A stretch of 64,000 bases of DNA from Roseobacter sp. MH60115 (GCF_015644665.1 NZ_JADOBQ010000001.1:248001-312000), one strand, 5' to 3'. Shown: positions 48,976-58,725, counted from the first letter of the stretch. The notes: generated by a model from the sequence alone, not told the origin. Numbers and translations: made by a program.

Positions 48976-49773
48976 TTACGCGAATGTGTTTTGTGGAGAC
49001 CAGGACTTCAAGTGGCTCAATATCTTTGTCAACACCGTGCGGGCGGCCTGGGCCTTTTCCGGGTCGTAGAGCCACGGATCCTGTGCTGCCCGCAGATATG
49101 TCGACAGGGACACTTCCATCTGAAGCGCATGCACGCCGCGCTTCGGGGACCCGTAGTGGCGCACAATCCACCCGCCCTTTGACCGCTTGTTTATGGCGCT
49201 TGTGTAGTTTTTCTCGCTCAGGCAGATGCCCGCCACATGGGCGGCCAGCTTGTGATCGCAGGTGGCGCCCATATAGGTGCCGATGCTGAAATCGGGTGCG
49301 ACACCCTCAAACAGGTTCGGGACTTCTGATCGCGTTGCGCGACAATCATACAAAACCGCAAATCCATGCCGGGACCGCACCCGGGCAATCTGTGTGGCAA
49401 GGGCTGCGTGATAGGGTACGTAGAAGGCGGAACGCCAGCTGGCCATCTCCAGCTTGTCAGGTGGGTAGGTCCAGATTGCCTGACCGTCCTGATTGAGGAT
49501 CGGCACAAAGGGAGCGATGTTGAAGTTTCCCAAGCTGCTTGCGCGTTCGGCAGGGTTGCGGTCCGGGTCACAGATGTATCGATGGAAGTTGGCCTGCACG
49601 ATTGTCACATCCTCCACCAGACCCCTGTAGAGCCGATCAATATGCCAATGCGTGTCGGTGAGCGCGCGCCCAATGTTGTTGAGCCGTTGCATGATGGGAT
49701 GCGCAATCTGCGTGCTCGCGTGGGGAATGGCGAGGATCAGCGGGCTGGACCCCATTATCACGTTGACTGGCAT
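48976..49773 (-). CDS. N-formylglutamate amidohydrolase family protein
   Basis: The 265-aa protein fits FGase: LILAIPHASTQIAHP at the N-terminus (metal His), DTHWHIDRLYRG, ANFHRYICDPDRNP, YDCRATRSEVP and VRHYGSPKRGVHALQMEVS. This family deformylates N-formylglutamate in histidine breakdown, though some members act on other substrates. No hut genes are nearby. Start 49773 removes an unsupported extension. An AT-rich 3' gap separates it from the MATE gene. Confidence 0.88.
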   Translation of the reverse strand: MPVNVIMGSSPLILAIPHASTQIAHPIMQRLNNIGRALTDTHWHIDRLYRGLVEDVTIVQANFHRYICDPDRNPAERASSLGNFNIAPFVPILNQDGQAIWTYPPDKLEMASWRSAFYVPYHAALATQIARVRSRHGFAVLYDCRATRSEVPNLFEGVAPDFSIGTYMGATCDHKLAAHVAGICLSEKNYTSAINKRSKGGWIVRHYGSPKRGVHALQMEVSLSTYLRAAQDPWLYDPEKAQAARTVLTKILSHLKSWSPQNTFA

Positions 49774-49982
49774 TGGTGCAATCCTCGCATGGCCGCCTGA
49801 TGCAAAGCGCGTCGGCGTCTGAGATGCTGTCGATAGCACATAGAGAGTTTCCGCAAGGAAGCCCGGGCGTGCGGTCAGTTCACTGTGGTTAAAATCCCGT
49901 CAAAGCCGTACGCAGACTGACATGCGGTGCTGGATGCACCCCATGTCAGCTGCCGGTTCCCATGCCATTTTCCGCAGTGGGA

Positions 49983-50816
49983 TCAGGTTTCTTTCTTGTC
50001 GTTCACAATGTTCATCTGTGCCAGCCCGCTTTGCCCAAGATCGACGGAAGAGAAGGGACCACCATGGCACATCTGCCCGGGATCCTTCAGATCGACAGGG
50101 GGGGCTTCGGCCAATATCTCCGCTGCAAACTGCTCTGCATTGTCTTTCGGGCGGTACCCCAGAAAGGATGCCTTGGCGTTGTCCACCGGTGCGCGGTCGT
50201 TGTTGGACACGCCGTAGACAATCCCAAAACCCACCGACGGGGTGTCAATCGCGCGGGTCACCAATTGGATAAGATCATCATAGCTGAGCCAGGAGCCCAG
50301 AGCCCGGGTATTCGTGACCTGCGCGCAGGACAGGATGCGCAGGTGCACCGATTCCAGCCCGCGTTTGTCCCAGTACATGCGGCCCAGGTCTTCGGTGAAA
50401 CATTTGGCCAGCCCGTAGAAGGTGTCGGGACGGTGCTCCGCATCGATGCCGATGAAATCCGATTTCAGGTGCATGCCGACCGCGTGGATCGACGACGCAT
50501 AGACGATGCGTTTCACGCCTGCCTTGTAGCCTGCTTCCCAGATGTTGTAGGAGCCGACAAAATTTGGCCCGAGCAGTTCTTCGAAGGGTTTTTCATCTAC
50601 GATGGCGCCAAAGTGGATGACCATATCCGCACCCTCAAGCACGGGCGCAATCTGGTCCATCTGTGCCAGATCGGCCTGAACGTAGGTCTCTTTGTCATAG
50701 AGCGTGCCGATGTCTGCAGCGATGTCCGTGCTGACCAGCGTGTCGCACATGGCCGCAAGTGGTTCGCGCAGGTAAGAGCCCAAGCGGCCTGCGGCCCCTG
50801 TTAGTACCAGTTTCAT
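49983..50816 (-). CDS. NAD-dependent epimerase/dehydratase family, uronate-dehydrogenase-like
   Basis: The 277-aa extended-SDR protein has the NAD loop LVLTGAAGRLGSYL, the catalytic Ser in YASSIHAVG and the Tyr-x3-Lys (FYGLAKCF). The sequence pattern (GADMVIHFGAIVDEKPFE, SDFIGIDAEHRPDTFYGLAK) resembles uronate dehydrogenases that oxidise hexuronates to aldarolactones. Co-oriented with the FAD oxidoreductase upstream, 18 bases away. Confidence 0.82.
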   Translation of the reverse strand: MKLVLTGAAGRLGSYLREPLAAMCDTLVSTDIAADIGTLYDKETYVQADLAQMDQIAPVLEGADMVIHFGAIVDEKPFEELLGPNFVGSYNIWEAGYKAGVKRIVYASSIHAVGMHLKSDFIGIDAEHRPDTFYGLAKCFTEDLGRMYWDKRGLESVHLRILSCAQVTNTRALGSWLSYDDLIQLVTRAIDTPSVGFGIVYGVSNNDRAPVDNAKASFLGYRPKDNAEQFAAEILAEAPPVDLKDPGQMCHGGPFSSVDLGQSGLAQMNIVNDKKET

Positions 50817-50834
50817 CTTTGTCCTTCCTGACCG

Positions 50835-52028
50835 TCAGATCACGGCCTTTTCCAAGAATTTCTCACCGCGCAAGACACGGTCCACATAGAAGGGCCTGAG
50901 ATCAAGACTGCGGTATTCCCCATAGGCGATATGCTCGGCCAACCCGCGTCCGAGAGCCGGTGACTGTTGCAATCCATGTCCCGAAAACCCGTTGCAGAAC
51001 AGGAAGTTCGACACTTCCGGATGCGGTCCGACAATCGCGTTCTGGTCGAGCTTGTTGTAGTCGTAGTGCCCGACCCACATGTTGATCAGCTTGATCTCTT
51101 CGAACTGTGGGATGCGGGTGGCGATGATCGGCCAGAACTTCTCCTCCCAAAGCCCGTGGTCGGCGTTGAAATCGTCAAAATCCACCGCCGGGTCGTCGTC
51201 GGGCGGCCCTCCTGCGAGGTAATAGCGCCCGTCGGTGCGCATGTGTACGCCCGTGGGGTCGATGGTCAGGGGCAGGTCGCGGTCCAGCGGATGGGAGGCA
51301 TCGAAGATATAGGTATAGCGGCGGCGCGGCTCGATGGGGATATCGAGACCTGCCATTTGCGCCACAAGTGCCCCGCGCGTTCCCGCAGTGTTCACCAGCA
51401 CGCCGCAGGCAATAAAACCGCCGGATTTCAGGGTCACCCCGGTGACGCGGTTGCTATCGCGCGTGATCGCCGTAACCTCGTCATGGGCATATTCAACGCC
51501 GTTCTTGCGCGCCATGCGCTTGAACCAGTCGAACATGGTGCCGCCGTCGAAATAGCCCTCATCCAGCAGATTGTGATTGGCCCCGAGGATGTCATCGAGC
51601 CGGTAAAAGGGATAGTCGGCGGCGATCTCATCGCGCGTCATGAATTTGGTGCCCGCGCCAAGGCTGGCCTGCACTTTCTGGCTTTCGCGCAGGGTCTCGG
51701 CAAATTCGGGCGTGTCGGCGAGGTACATATAGCCGTAGCTTTGCAGCACCAGTTCAGGCACCTCGGGATGATCGCCCATGAAGCGGCGGAAGTTCTTGAT
51801 GAATTCTGCGCCGAACTGCGACACACCAATATTCACTTTGTTGGAAAACTGTTGGCGGATGCAGCTGTTGGTGTGGCTGGTTGCGGCATGTTCATAGGTC
51901 GGGTCCTTTTCGACCACCAGCACGCGCCCGTGAAACCCCGGCATCTGCGTCAGCCACCACGCCACGCTCGAGCCGTAGATCGCGCCGCCGACAATGATCA
52001 CGTCATAGTTCTGGTGCTGAGTCGTCAT
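50835..52028 (-). CDS. FAD-dependent oxidoreductase, DadA/sarcosine-oxidase-like (DAO family)
   Basis: The 397-aa protein starts with YDVIIVGGAIYGSSVAWWL (FAD-binding) and has the DAO substrate domain (GVHMRTDGRYYLAGGPPDDD) and the C-terminal GHGLQQSPALGRGLAEHI flavin motif. Oxidises an amino or N-methyl substrate. Start 52028 (MTTQHQNYDV) is preceded by GGAGG. The cluster with an SDR suggests a catabolic unit; the substrate is unknown. Confidence 0.85.
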   Translation of the reverse strand: MTTQHQNYDVIIVGGAIYGSSVAWWLTQMPGFHGRVLVVEKDPTYEHAATSHTNSCIRQQFSNKVNIGVSQFGAEFIKNFRRFMGDHPEVPELVLQSYGYMYLADTPEFAETLRESQKVQASLGAGTKFMTRDEIAADYPFYRLDDILGANHNLLDEGYFDGGTMFDWFKRMARKNGVEYAHDEVTAITRDSNRVTGVTLKSGGFIACGVLVNTAGTRGALVAQMAGLDIPIEPRRRYTYIFDASHPLDRDLPLTIDPTGVHMRTDGRYYLAGGPPDDDPAVDFDDFNADHGLWEEKFWPIIATRIPQFEEIKLINMWVGHYDYNKLDQNAIVGPHPEVSNFLFCNGFSGHGLQQSPALGRGLAEHIAYGEYRSLDLRPFYVDRVLRGEKFLEKAVI

Positions 52029-52072
52029 CCCGTCCCCCTCCTGTCTTTTCGGAACACGGGCACGCGGGGTCG

Positions 52073-52702
52073 TCAAGCTTTGTGATCCCTAAAGCGGGCA
52101 AAAGGCCTGACCAGCGCCCGTGCGACCATCTCCAGCCGGTCCTGCCCGTAGAACATATCACCCTCGACGAAATAAGTCGGTGATCCAATGACATGGCGGG
52201 CGATGGCCTCTTTTGTATTGGCAGCGTGCTGCTCTTGTGTCGCGTCGCTCATTGCTTCTGCCACCAGGGTCTCCGCCTCCATGCCGAGGCCCTCCGCGAT
52301 GCGGGCAACGGTACTGCTGTCTGCCGGGTCCGCGTCATCGCGCCAATGGGCCTGCAGCAGCGCGCGGCTCAGGGCATGCACGTCCCATCCCATCTCTTGC
52401 GCCGCGATGATCGCGCCATTGCCGAGGGCCAGCGGATTGTCGTGATGGGTCGGCCGCCGCATGATCCAGGGCAGGTTCCGAAATTCCGCCCACCGCATCA
52501 ACTCGCGCCCGAAAAAGTAATCCATATGCGGCTTCGGGCGCGCGTTGAACGGGGCACCCCCTGCCGCGGCCATGACCGGATCAAAGTCAAACGGTCGGTG
52601 GATAATCTGCGCGCCATGTTCATCGGCAATCTCTGCCAGACGCCAGGCCCCGAAATAGGCATAGACCGAATGGCAGGCATAGAAGTATTCAATGGTTTTC
52701 AT
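52073..52702 (-). CDS. 2-hydroxychromene-2-carboxylate isomerase-like, DsbA/GST-kappa fold
   Basis: The 209-aa protein reads TIEYFYACHSVYAYFGAWRL (DsbA-like first strand, without CxxC; the Cys-less serine/histidine pattern of HCCA isomerases), with PHMDYFFGRELMRWAEF and VIGSPTYFVEGDMFYGQDRL, where the VxGxPTYF block is family-typical. Such enzymes use glutathione in aromatic breakdown. 4 bases from the kinase gene upstream. Confidence 0.85.
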   Translation of the reverse strand: MKTIEYFYACHSVYAYFGAWRLAEIADEHGAQIIHRPFDFDPVMAAAGGAPFNARPKPHMDYFFGRELMRWAEFRNLPWIMRRPTHHDNPLALGNGAIIAAQEMGWDVHALSRALLQAHWRDDADPADSSTVARIAEGLGMEAETLVAEAMSDATQEQHAANTKEAIARHVIGSPTYFVEGDMFYGQDRLEMVARALVRPFARFRDHKA

Positions 52703-52706
52703 GAGC

Positions 52707-53726
52707 TTATCCTTCTTCGGCCAGAGCGCGTGCGTCCTGTGCCATCAAGGCGATGATCTCTCGCAAGCGTCCTGTGTCCTTGGGGTTCGATGCATTGCCG
52801 TCCAACCCGCGTTTCAACACACCCTGCAGGATCGCAAGCAGGCGGAAATATGAAAACACCACGTAGAACACCCAGTGATCTGGCCGGGTAATTCCGCGCC
52901 GCGCGCAATAGTCCGTGACATAGGCGTCTTCGTCCGGCAGGCCGGTGGCAGCACGATCCACACCGCCGAGGCCACGGAAGTGGCCCGCATGCGGCAACCG
53001 CCAATGCATGCATTGATAGGCCAGATCGGCGAGCGGATGGCCCAATGTGCTCAACTCCCAATCGAGAAGTGCGACCACCTCTTCGCGATCGGGGGCGAAG
53101 ATCATGTTGTCGATGCGGAAGTCACCATGCACGATGCTGCTGGCACCGTCATCTGTCACCATATGCTCGTCGAGCCAGCGCATCAGCCAGTCCACATCCG
53201 GCAGCGGGGCGGTGGCGGTCTGTTGATACTGGCCCGACCATCGCGTGAGTTGCCGCGCAAAATAACTCCCGGGCTTGCCATAATCCGCCAGACCGACCTC
53301 GTCAGGCACCACGTTATGCAACGCGGCCAGCGCGCCGTTCATTGCATCGTAGACACGCCCTCGTGCCTCCTGGTCGATCTTGGGCAGGGCCGGGTCCCAG
53401 AAAATGCGCCCCTCGACCATTTCCATGACCATGAACTGAGTGCCCAGCGGGGTGTCGTCTCCGGACAGGTGATAGACCTGCGGCACCGGCACATCAGTGG
53501 CGGCCAGCGCCTGCATCACGCGGAACTCGCGGTCGACCGCATGCGCGGATTTCAGCAGTTTGCCGGGCGGCTTGGCCCGCAGTACATAATCGGTGCCGCG
53601 GCTGGTCACGCGGTAGGTCGGGTTCGACTGCCCGTCCGAGAATTTCTCGAAACCGTCCAGCGCGCCGAAGCCGTCGACATGCGCGGCCAGATAGCGTTCC
53701 AGCTCTTTCGGGTCGTGGCGGTGCAT
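52707..53726 (-). CDS. phosphotransferase-family protein (ACAD10-like aminoglycoside-kinase fold)
   Basis: The 339-aa kinase-fold protein has the nucleotide-loop region FSDGQSNPTYRVTSRG, catalytic-loop HGDFRIDNMIFAP and metal-binding LLDWELSTLGHPLADLAY. It matches the family found beside or fused to acyl-CoA dehydrogenases (ACAD10/11), here divergent from an ACAD gene 100 bases away. Those proteins phosphorylate 4-hydroxyacyl-CoA in fatty-acid breakdown, so a similar role is plausible. GAGGGAG supports ATG 53726. Confidence 0.88.
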   Translation of the reverse strand: MHRHDPKELERYLAAHVDGFGALDGFEKFSDGQSNPTYRVTSRGTDYVLRAKPPGKLLKSAHAVDREFRVMQALAATDVPVPQVYHLSGDDTPLGTQFMVMEMVEGRIFWDPALPKIDQEARGRVYDAMNGALAALHNVVPDEVGLADYGKPGSYFARQLTRWSGQYQQTATAPLPDVDWLMRWLDEHMVTDDGASSIVHGDFRIDNMIFAPDREEVVALLDWELSTLGHPLADLAYQCMHWRLPHAGHFRGLGGVDRAATGLPDEDAYVTDYCARRGITRPDHWVFYVVFSYFRLLAILQGVLKRGLDGNASNPKDTGRLREIIALMAQDARALAEEG

Positions 53727-53825
53727 CGGCAAATCTCCCTCGTGACCCATGGACAAGTCCCGGTGATCTAAGCAACTCTGCGGGCGCGGGGAAAGCCCCG
53801 ATTACCGGTCAGGGAGGCGCGGGCG

Positions 53826-55061
53826 ATGGATATGAATTTTGGCATGGCGGAGGAAAATCGGGCCCTTCTGGACCGGGTGGCGGCGATGATCCGTGACGAG
53901 GTGATGCCGATGGAGGCGGAATACCACGCGGAGATCGGCAAAGAAGACCGCTGGGCCTACACGGATCGCCAGGCCGAGATCCTCGAAGGGCTCAAAGCCA
54001 AGGCCAAGGCGGCGGGCCTGTGGAATTTCTGGCTGACGGATAGTGAAAAGGGGTTTGGTCTCAGCACCGTGGAATACGCCTATTTTGCCGAGGAAATGGG
54101 GAAAACGCCGCTTGGCGCTGAGGTTTTCAACTGCTCCGCACCGGACACCGGCAATATGGAGGTGTTCGAGCGCTACGGCACACCGGCCATGAAAGAGCTC
54201 TGGCTCGCGCGGCTGCTCGAAGGCGAAATTCGGTCAGCCTATCTGATGACGGAACCCGACGTCGCCTCCTCTGACGCCACCAACATCGCCATGTCCTGCG
54301 TGCGGGAGGGCGACGACTATGTCCTGAACGGGGAGAAATACTGGGCGTCGGGGGCGGGGGATCCGCGCTGCAAGGTCTATATCGTCATGGTCCGGACCGG
54401 GGATGAGGAGACACCCAGACATCAGCAGCATTCGATGATCGTTGTCGATGCCGCCACGCCCGGCATCGAGATTTTGCGGCCCATGCATGTCTTTGGCCAC
54501 GACGACGCGCCCCACGGGCATATGCACATCCGTTTCACGGACGTCCGGGTGCCCGCCGAGAACATGTTGCTGGGTGAAGGACGCGGGTTTGAAATCGCGC
54601 AAGGTCGGCTGGGCCCAGGGCGCATCCATCACTGCATGCGATCTGTCGGGCAGGCGGAAGCGGCGCTGGAGTTGATGTGTCGCCGCTCGCTGCAAAAAGA
54701 GGCATTCGGCAAACCGCTGGCGAACCTCGGCGCGAATTTTGACATCATCGCGGAGTGCCGGATGGAGATCGAGCAGGCGCGGCTCTTGTGTCTCAAGGCG
54801 GCCTGGATGATGGATCAGGGGGATGCGCGTGCTGCCGCCCCGTGGATTTCGCAAATCAAAGTTGTCGCCCCGCGGATGGCACTGAAGGTGATTGATGAGG
54901 CCATGCAGATGCATGGCGGGCAGGGCATCAGCCAGGACACGCCGCTTGCCATGGCCTGGACCTGGCAGCGCGCCTTGAGGTTTGCGGATGGGCCGGATGC
55001 GGTGCACCGACGTCAGGTGGCGCGCGCGGAACTGCGCAAACATACGCAGGCAAAAGTCTGA
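53826..55061 (+). CDS. acyl-CoA dehydrogenase
   Basis: The 411-aa flavoenzyme has the N-terminal helical domain, FAD-binding [20 protein letters not shown], the middle beta domain ([20 protein letters not shown]) and C-terminal [18 protein letters not shown] and [15 protein letters not shown]. Length and motifs fit the ACAD10/11-associated type. Divergent from the kinase gene. Substrate presumably a branched, hydroxy or medium/long-chain acyl-CoA; not resolvable from sequence. Confidence 0.92.
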   Translation: MDMNFGMAEENRALLDRVAAMIRDEVMPMEAEYHAEIGKEDRWAYTDRQAEILEGLKAKAKAAGLWNFWLTDSEKGFGLSTVEYAYFAEEMGKTPLGAEVFNCSAPDTGNMEVFERYGTPAMKELWLARLLEGEIRSAYLMTEPDVASSDATNIAMSCVREGDDYVLNGEKYWASGAGDPRCKVYIVMVRTGDEETPRHQQHSMIVVDAATPGIEILRPMHVFGHDDAPHGHMHIRFTDVRVPAENMLLGEGRGFEIAQGRLGPGRIHHCMRSVGQAEAALELMCRRSLQKEAFGKPLANLGANFDIIAECRMEIEQARLLCLKAAWMMDQGDARAAAPWISQIKVVAPRMALKVIDEAMQMHGGQGISQDTPLAMAWTWQRALRFADGPDAVHRRQVARAELRKHTQAKV

Positions 55062-55067
55062 AAACCG

Positions 55068-55328
55068 TCATGTTGCCTGCAGGTGAAGGGTGTACCGTCG
55101 GGCTGCGTACGCGGGGGTCTGTATCTGGCAACCTACGGTAGCATAAGCGGAATTCTGCCCGAGTTTCTGTCCAGTCACATGGAACTTCCAAGCCTCTTCC
55201 GGAGTTTTTAAATCGTTAACGAAAGTCATTCTGGCGCTGCCCGGAACCGATTTAACGAGTGCCTGGGGAGTTTGGGTAACCAGTGCTTGGTGGGTTGGGC
55301 CTTTGGTCTGACCCACCATGTTGCTCAT
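55068..55328 (-). CDS. small hypothetical protein, 86 aa
   Basis: ATG 55328 is preceded by AGGAGGG 11 bases away. The translation (VGQTKGPTHQALVTQTPQ, then VPGSARMTFVNDLKTPEEAW, TGQKLGQNSAYATVGCQ) is polar and natural-looking, with no hydrophobic run. It lies in lower-GC DNA than its neighbours, between an ACAD and an M19 gene. Not recognised. It may be a spurious frame. Confidence 0.45.
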   Translation of the reverse strand: MSNMVGQTKGPTHQALVTQTPQALVKSVPGSARMTFVNDLKTPEEAWKFHVTGQKLGQNSAYATVGCQIQTPAYAARRYTLHLQAT

Positions 55329-55543
55329 ATGACAAATGTCCCTCCTGACAGCAAAAAGGTTGTAGCAACCGATACAGATCACGAGCTGTGTGTAAGAGGC
55401 TAAAATATTGTATTTTATACAGAATTAAGAATTTTTTGGGGGATTACTTGCCCCTGCTGATTGCAAGACAACAAGAAGCATGGGTGCTCGGACTGACAAA
55501 TCAATGTCGCTATGCCGATAGGCGGGTCGTTTTTTGAATTGAG
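55329..55543. other. AT-rich intergenic region upstream of the M19 operon
   Basis: The stretch around 55400-55440 is strongly AT-rich (TATTGTATTTTATACAGAAT) and gives no gene. It probably holds promoters for the operon at 55544 and for the minus-strand small frame. Confidence 0.4.
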
Positions 55544-56554
55544 GTGACGGCCATTCTTTCCCAGACTGCCCGCATGCGCGCGCCCTTGATCGACAATTTG
55601 CAATACGCGAATTTTTCCCCCAGTATCTTTGAGGAAATGCGGGCAGGTGGTGTCGATGCGGTGCATGTGACTATCGCGTATCATGAAAGCTTTCGGGAGA
55701 TGGTGCTCAATCTCGAACAGTGGAACCGCTGGTTCGAGGCACACCCGGAGTTGATCTTCAAAGGGACGACCGGTGACGATGTGCGTCGCGCGCAGGAGAC
55801 AGGTCGCACGGCGATTTTTTTCGGATTTCAGAACCCCAGTCCGATTGAGGATGACATCGGATTGGTGGAGATCTGCCATCAGCTGGGCATCCGCTTCATG
55901 CAACTCACCTACAACAATCAATCGCTGCTGGCGACGGGGTGTTATGAGGAGGATGACACCGGGCTGACCCGCATGGGGCGTCAGGTGGTGACCGAGATGA
56001 ACCGTGTCGGTCTCGTAGTGGACATGTCACATTCTGCCGACCGCTCAACGCTTGAGGCGATTGATCATTCCACGCGGCCCATCGCCATCACCCATGCCAA
56101 TCCGCATTGGTGGCATGCCGCTCTGCGTAACAAATCAGACGAGGTTCTGACGGCCCTGACGGCATCGGGCGGCATGCTCGGCTTCTCCCTCTATCCGCAT
56201 CACCTCGCGGGTGGCAGCGCCTGCACCCGGCAGGATTTCTGCGCCATGATTGCAGAGGCCGCGCGGCGCTATGGCGCGCAACATCTGGGCTTGGGGTCCG
56301 ACCTATGCCAGGATCAACCGGACAGCGTGGTCGAATGGATGCGGGTTGGGCGCTGGTCAAAGGTGATCGATTATGGCGAAGGATCGGCGCAGAACGCAGG
56401 GTTTCCCCCGATGCCGGATTGGTTTGGAGGCAATCGCGACTTCGGCAATATTCGCAAGGGGTTGTTGGAGCAGGGTCTGAACCAGACGGACGTCGACGGG
56501 ATCATGGGCGGCAATTGGTACAGGTTCTACTCCGAGAATTTTGGCCGGGCATGA
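55544..56554 (+). CDS. M19 (membrane dipeptidase) family protein, divergent active site
   Basis: The 336-aa TIM-barrel protein keeps two family His positions (VDMSHSADRSTL, His163; AITHANPHWW, His184) and the C-terminal GGNWYRFYSENFG. The N-terminal metal motif HxD of classical members is replaced (PLIDNLQYANFSPS), and the bridging Glu appears as Gln (FGFQNPSPIED). A conserved variant of the family as I recall it. GTG 55544 start; no strong ribosome site. First gene of a coupled three-gene operon. Confidence 0.82.
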   Translation: MTAILSQTARMRAPLIDNLQYANFSPSIFEEMRAGGVDAVHVTIAYHESFREMVLNLEQWNRWFEAHPELIFKGTTGDDVRRAQETGRTAIFFGFQNPSPIEDDIGLVEICHQLGIRFMQLTYNNQSLLATGCYEEDDTGLTRMGRQVVTEMNRVGLVVDMSHSADRSTLEAIDHSTRPIAITHANPHWWHAALRNKSDEVLTALTASGGMLGFSLYPHHLAGGSACTRQDFCAMIAEAARRYGAQHLGLGSDLCQDQPDSVVEWMRVGRWSKVIDYGEGSAQNAGFPPMPDWFGGNRDFGNIRKGLLEQGLNQTDVDGIMGGNWYRFYSENFGRA

Positions 56555-58203
56555 AGGACTTCATCGCCCCTCCTCAAGCCCCTCTGCGTCCGCCAGACAC
56601 GGTGATGCGGTTGAGCCGCATGGGGTCGATGTTTCCCACCCGGCTTTCGTTTCTGCGCACATTGATGCGGTTCCTGGCAGCTGAAAATGCGCGGATCACG
56701 CGCCGCTCGTGGCAGATGTGCGCTGAAGGATATGGCCATGCCGTTTATTGTGTCGACCTTGGCGGGTACACGTATTCGCTGGTCGCTGTCTCAACGAAAC
56801 TTGATCCGGCGGCGCGGACCGACCGCGTGATCGCCTCCGCCTGGGACACGGCCTATGTGCTCTATGATGGCGTGCCGGATGCAGATGAGGTGGCACGGAT
56901 CTGTGCCACCGCGCCAAAACAGGAGGCTGCGCGGTTCACCGAACGCGATCTGGTGCTGAGCCGCGCCAACAAATCCGTCCGCTTGTTCGCTCATGTGGTG
57001 GACCGGCTGCGGGCGGGTCGTCAACCGGATGCCGCAATGATACGCGACATCGGGTATCTGATGCGCACGACTGCCGTTTACGGCAATGGCAAATTCGGGA
57101 TTGCGGATCGCGCCTGTATCGACACCCGGCCGGGGTTTTCCGGCCCGTTCATGGCCGAGATGCTGACCGTCTGGCTGATCCGCCATTTCACTCATGATCT
57201 GGTGGAGCATGTGGGGCAGGGGCGTCTGGACCGCAACCTCAAACGTCATCTCGGGATTGGCAATTCCACCGGGCTTGGCATGGCACCGTTTCTGGTCACA
57301 CATCCGGTTTTGCTCAACAACTGGATGCTCGCGCGGGAAACCGCTTTGGCGCGGGTGCGGGCTGTGGCGCACCTAAATGAAGAGATGCAGGCGCGCTTGC
57401 GCCAGTTGATGAAGCGGGCAGACCGGCACCTCGCAGAGTGGCAGGTGCCCGATCTTGCGCATCAGCGTCGCATTGATTGCCTCTGCACGGACTGGGCTGC
57501 CTTCTCGGCCAAGGTGGTGCCGGATGGGTTTGCCCCTGAAAACGCGATCGAGGCGCTGATCGACCGTGCGTTGTCTGAATCGGAGGACCTTCAGGAACTG
57601 CTGGTGGCGCTGGTGATCGAGCTTTTTCCGGACCTTGTGGACGGTCTGGCCGACTGCATGGCCGATCCTTGCGGCCCGGTGCCGGAACCGATTGCCGATA
57701 CCGGTGGACTGCGTGACGTCCTTGAGCGCAGCTTTGGCTGGGCATTGGCGCTGGACTACGACGCAACAGATCAATGTCGGCAGTTCTGGTATGTGAGCGA
57801 AGCCAAACAGGAGCCGCGGCTGGGCGACCGTTTTGCCGAAGAGGGGGCCGCGTTGGAAAGCCCGCTGGATGTTGCGCGGCGGATGAAGGCGCTGCATGAT
57901 GATCTGCCGCAAACATCAACGGCCCTGACCGTCTTCCTAAAGGAACATCCAGAGCACTTGATGGCCGTCGAGCGGGCTGCGCTTGCGGCGCGCTATCCAT
58001 ACGCTGAAATCCGCGACAACCTGATCGGCCAGCAGTGCCTGCCCATCGACATGCTGCGCTGCAAGCTGTCGTTTTTCGGAGCGTCGAAATTCGATCCGAA
58101 ATCTGACAGGTGGACCCGCATCACCCTGTGCCAGGGCGCCCCTCTGGCGGATGAGCTGGCAAGCCGCTCGGATGACTGGTGGCTGCCGGTCTTCGAGGGA
58201 TGA
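56551..58203 (+). CDS. unrecognised 550-aa protein, middle gene of dipeptidase operon
   Basis: The ATG overlaps the dipeptidase stop (ATGA). The product is soluble and largely helical, rich in Arg, Leu and Asp, without signal peptide. Notable stretches: MLTVWLIRHFTHDLVEHVGQ, GIGNSTGLGMAPFLVTHP (Gly-rich loop), CDRW-like RIDCLCTDWAAFSAK, and C-terminal RWTRITLCQGAPLADELASR. No catalytic motif I know. Strictly coupled to neighbours on both sides, so likely a functional partner. Confidence 0.75.
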   Translation: MKDFIAPPQAPLRPPDTVMRLSRMGSMFPTRLSFLRTLMRFLAAENARITRRSWQMCAEGYGHAVYCVDLGGYTYSLVAVSTKLDPAARTDRVIASAWDTAYVLYDGVPDADEVARICATAPKQEAARFTERDLVLSRANKSVRLFAHVVDRLRAGRQPDAAMIRDIGYLMRTTAVYGNGKFGIADRACIDTRPGFSGPFMAEMLTVWLIRHFTHDLVEHVGQGRLDRNLKRHLGIGNSTGLGMAPFLVTHPVLLNNWMLARETALARVRAVAHLNEEMQARLRQLMKRADRHLAEWQVPDLAHQRRIDCLCTDWAAFSAKVVPDGFAPENAIEALIDRALSESEDLQELLVALVIELFPDLVDGLADCMADPCGPVPEPIADTGGLRDVLERSFGWALALDYDATDQCRQFWYVSEAKQEPRLGDRFAEEGAALESPLDVARRMKALHDDLPQTSTALTVFLKEHPEHLMAVERAALAARYPYAEIRDNLIGQQCLPIDMLRCKLSFFGASKFDPKSDRWTRITLCQGAPLADELASRSDDWWLPVFEG

Positions 58204-58706
58204 GTTGGTCGCGCGCGGAGGTTCTCGCCCTGGCCACGAAAGCCGCGCGCGGCGCCGGGGCACCGCCTGCGCAGGCGGCTCATTTTGGCAGGGCGGCGGC
58301 GATACATCTCGGGCAGGGACGCGATGCCGCCGCGCTTGGTCAGGCGCTCGATGCTCTGCCCGCCGGCGCCATCATGCGCATGCCTCTCCAACTGCAAGAG
58401 CTTCTGCTCGCCGCCCACGGCACAGTTCAACACAGGTTGGAAATCCCCACTGGGGGTCAACCGAGCTTGCTGCGGAGCTATCTGGAGACCTTGCCCCATG
58501 CGACCGAGGTGGTCGCCGCGCATGGGGATAGCCTTGACGTCACCGTCGATACGACCACATCAGCCCCCTCTCTGAGGCTCGGCAGGGTGGAGGGCTGTGC
58601 CGCCCTGCTTGCGCAGATGACGGTTCTGGCCGCCAGAACCTTCGTCCCCGACAGCGAAACCTCGCGCCGGGCAGGGGCGGGTGCGGGGACCAGCGACAAT
58701 GATTGA
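58200..58706 (+). CDS. DUF3726-like protein, 168 aa
   Basis: The ATG lies within the last codons of the previous gene (ATGAG). The start SWSRAEVLALATKAARGAGA resembles the start of DUF3726 proteins, followed by a hydrophobic-amphipathic body. Shorter than usual for that family as I remember it (around 200 aa). Function unknown. Third gene of the coupled operon. Confidence 0.65.
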   Translation: MSWSRAEVLALATKAARGAGAPPAQAAHFGRAAAIHLGQGRDAAALGQALDALPAGAIMRMPLQLQELLLAAHGTVQHRLEIPTGGQPSLLRSYLETLPHATEVVAAHGDSLDVTVDTTTSAPSLRLGRVEGCAALLAQMTVLAARTFVPDSETSRRAGAGAGTSDND

Positions 58707-58725
58707 CGGCAGGTAGGGTGGGCTT

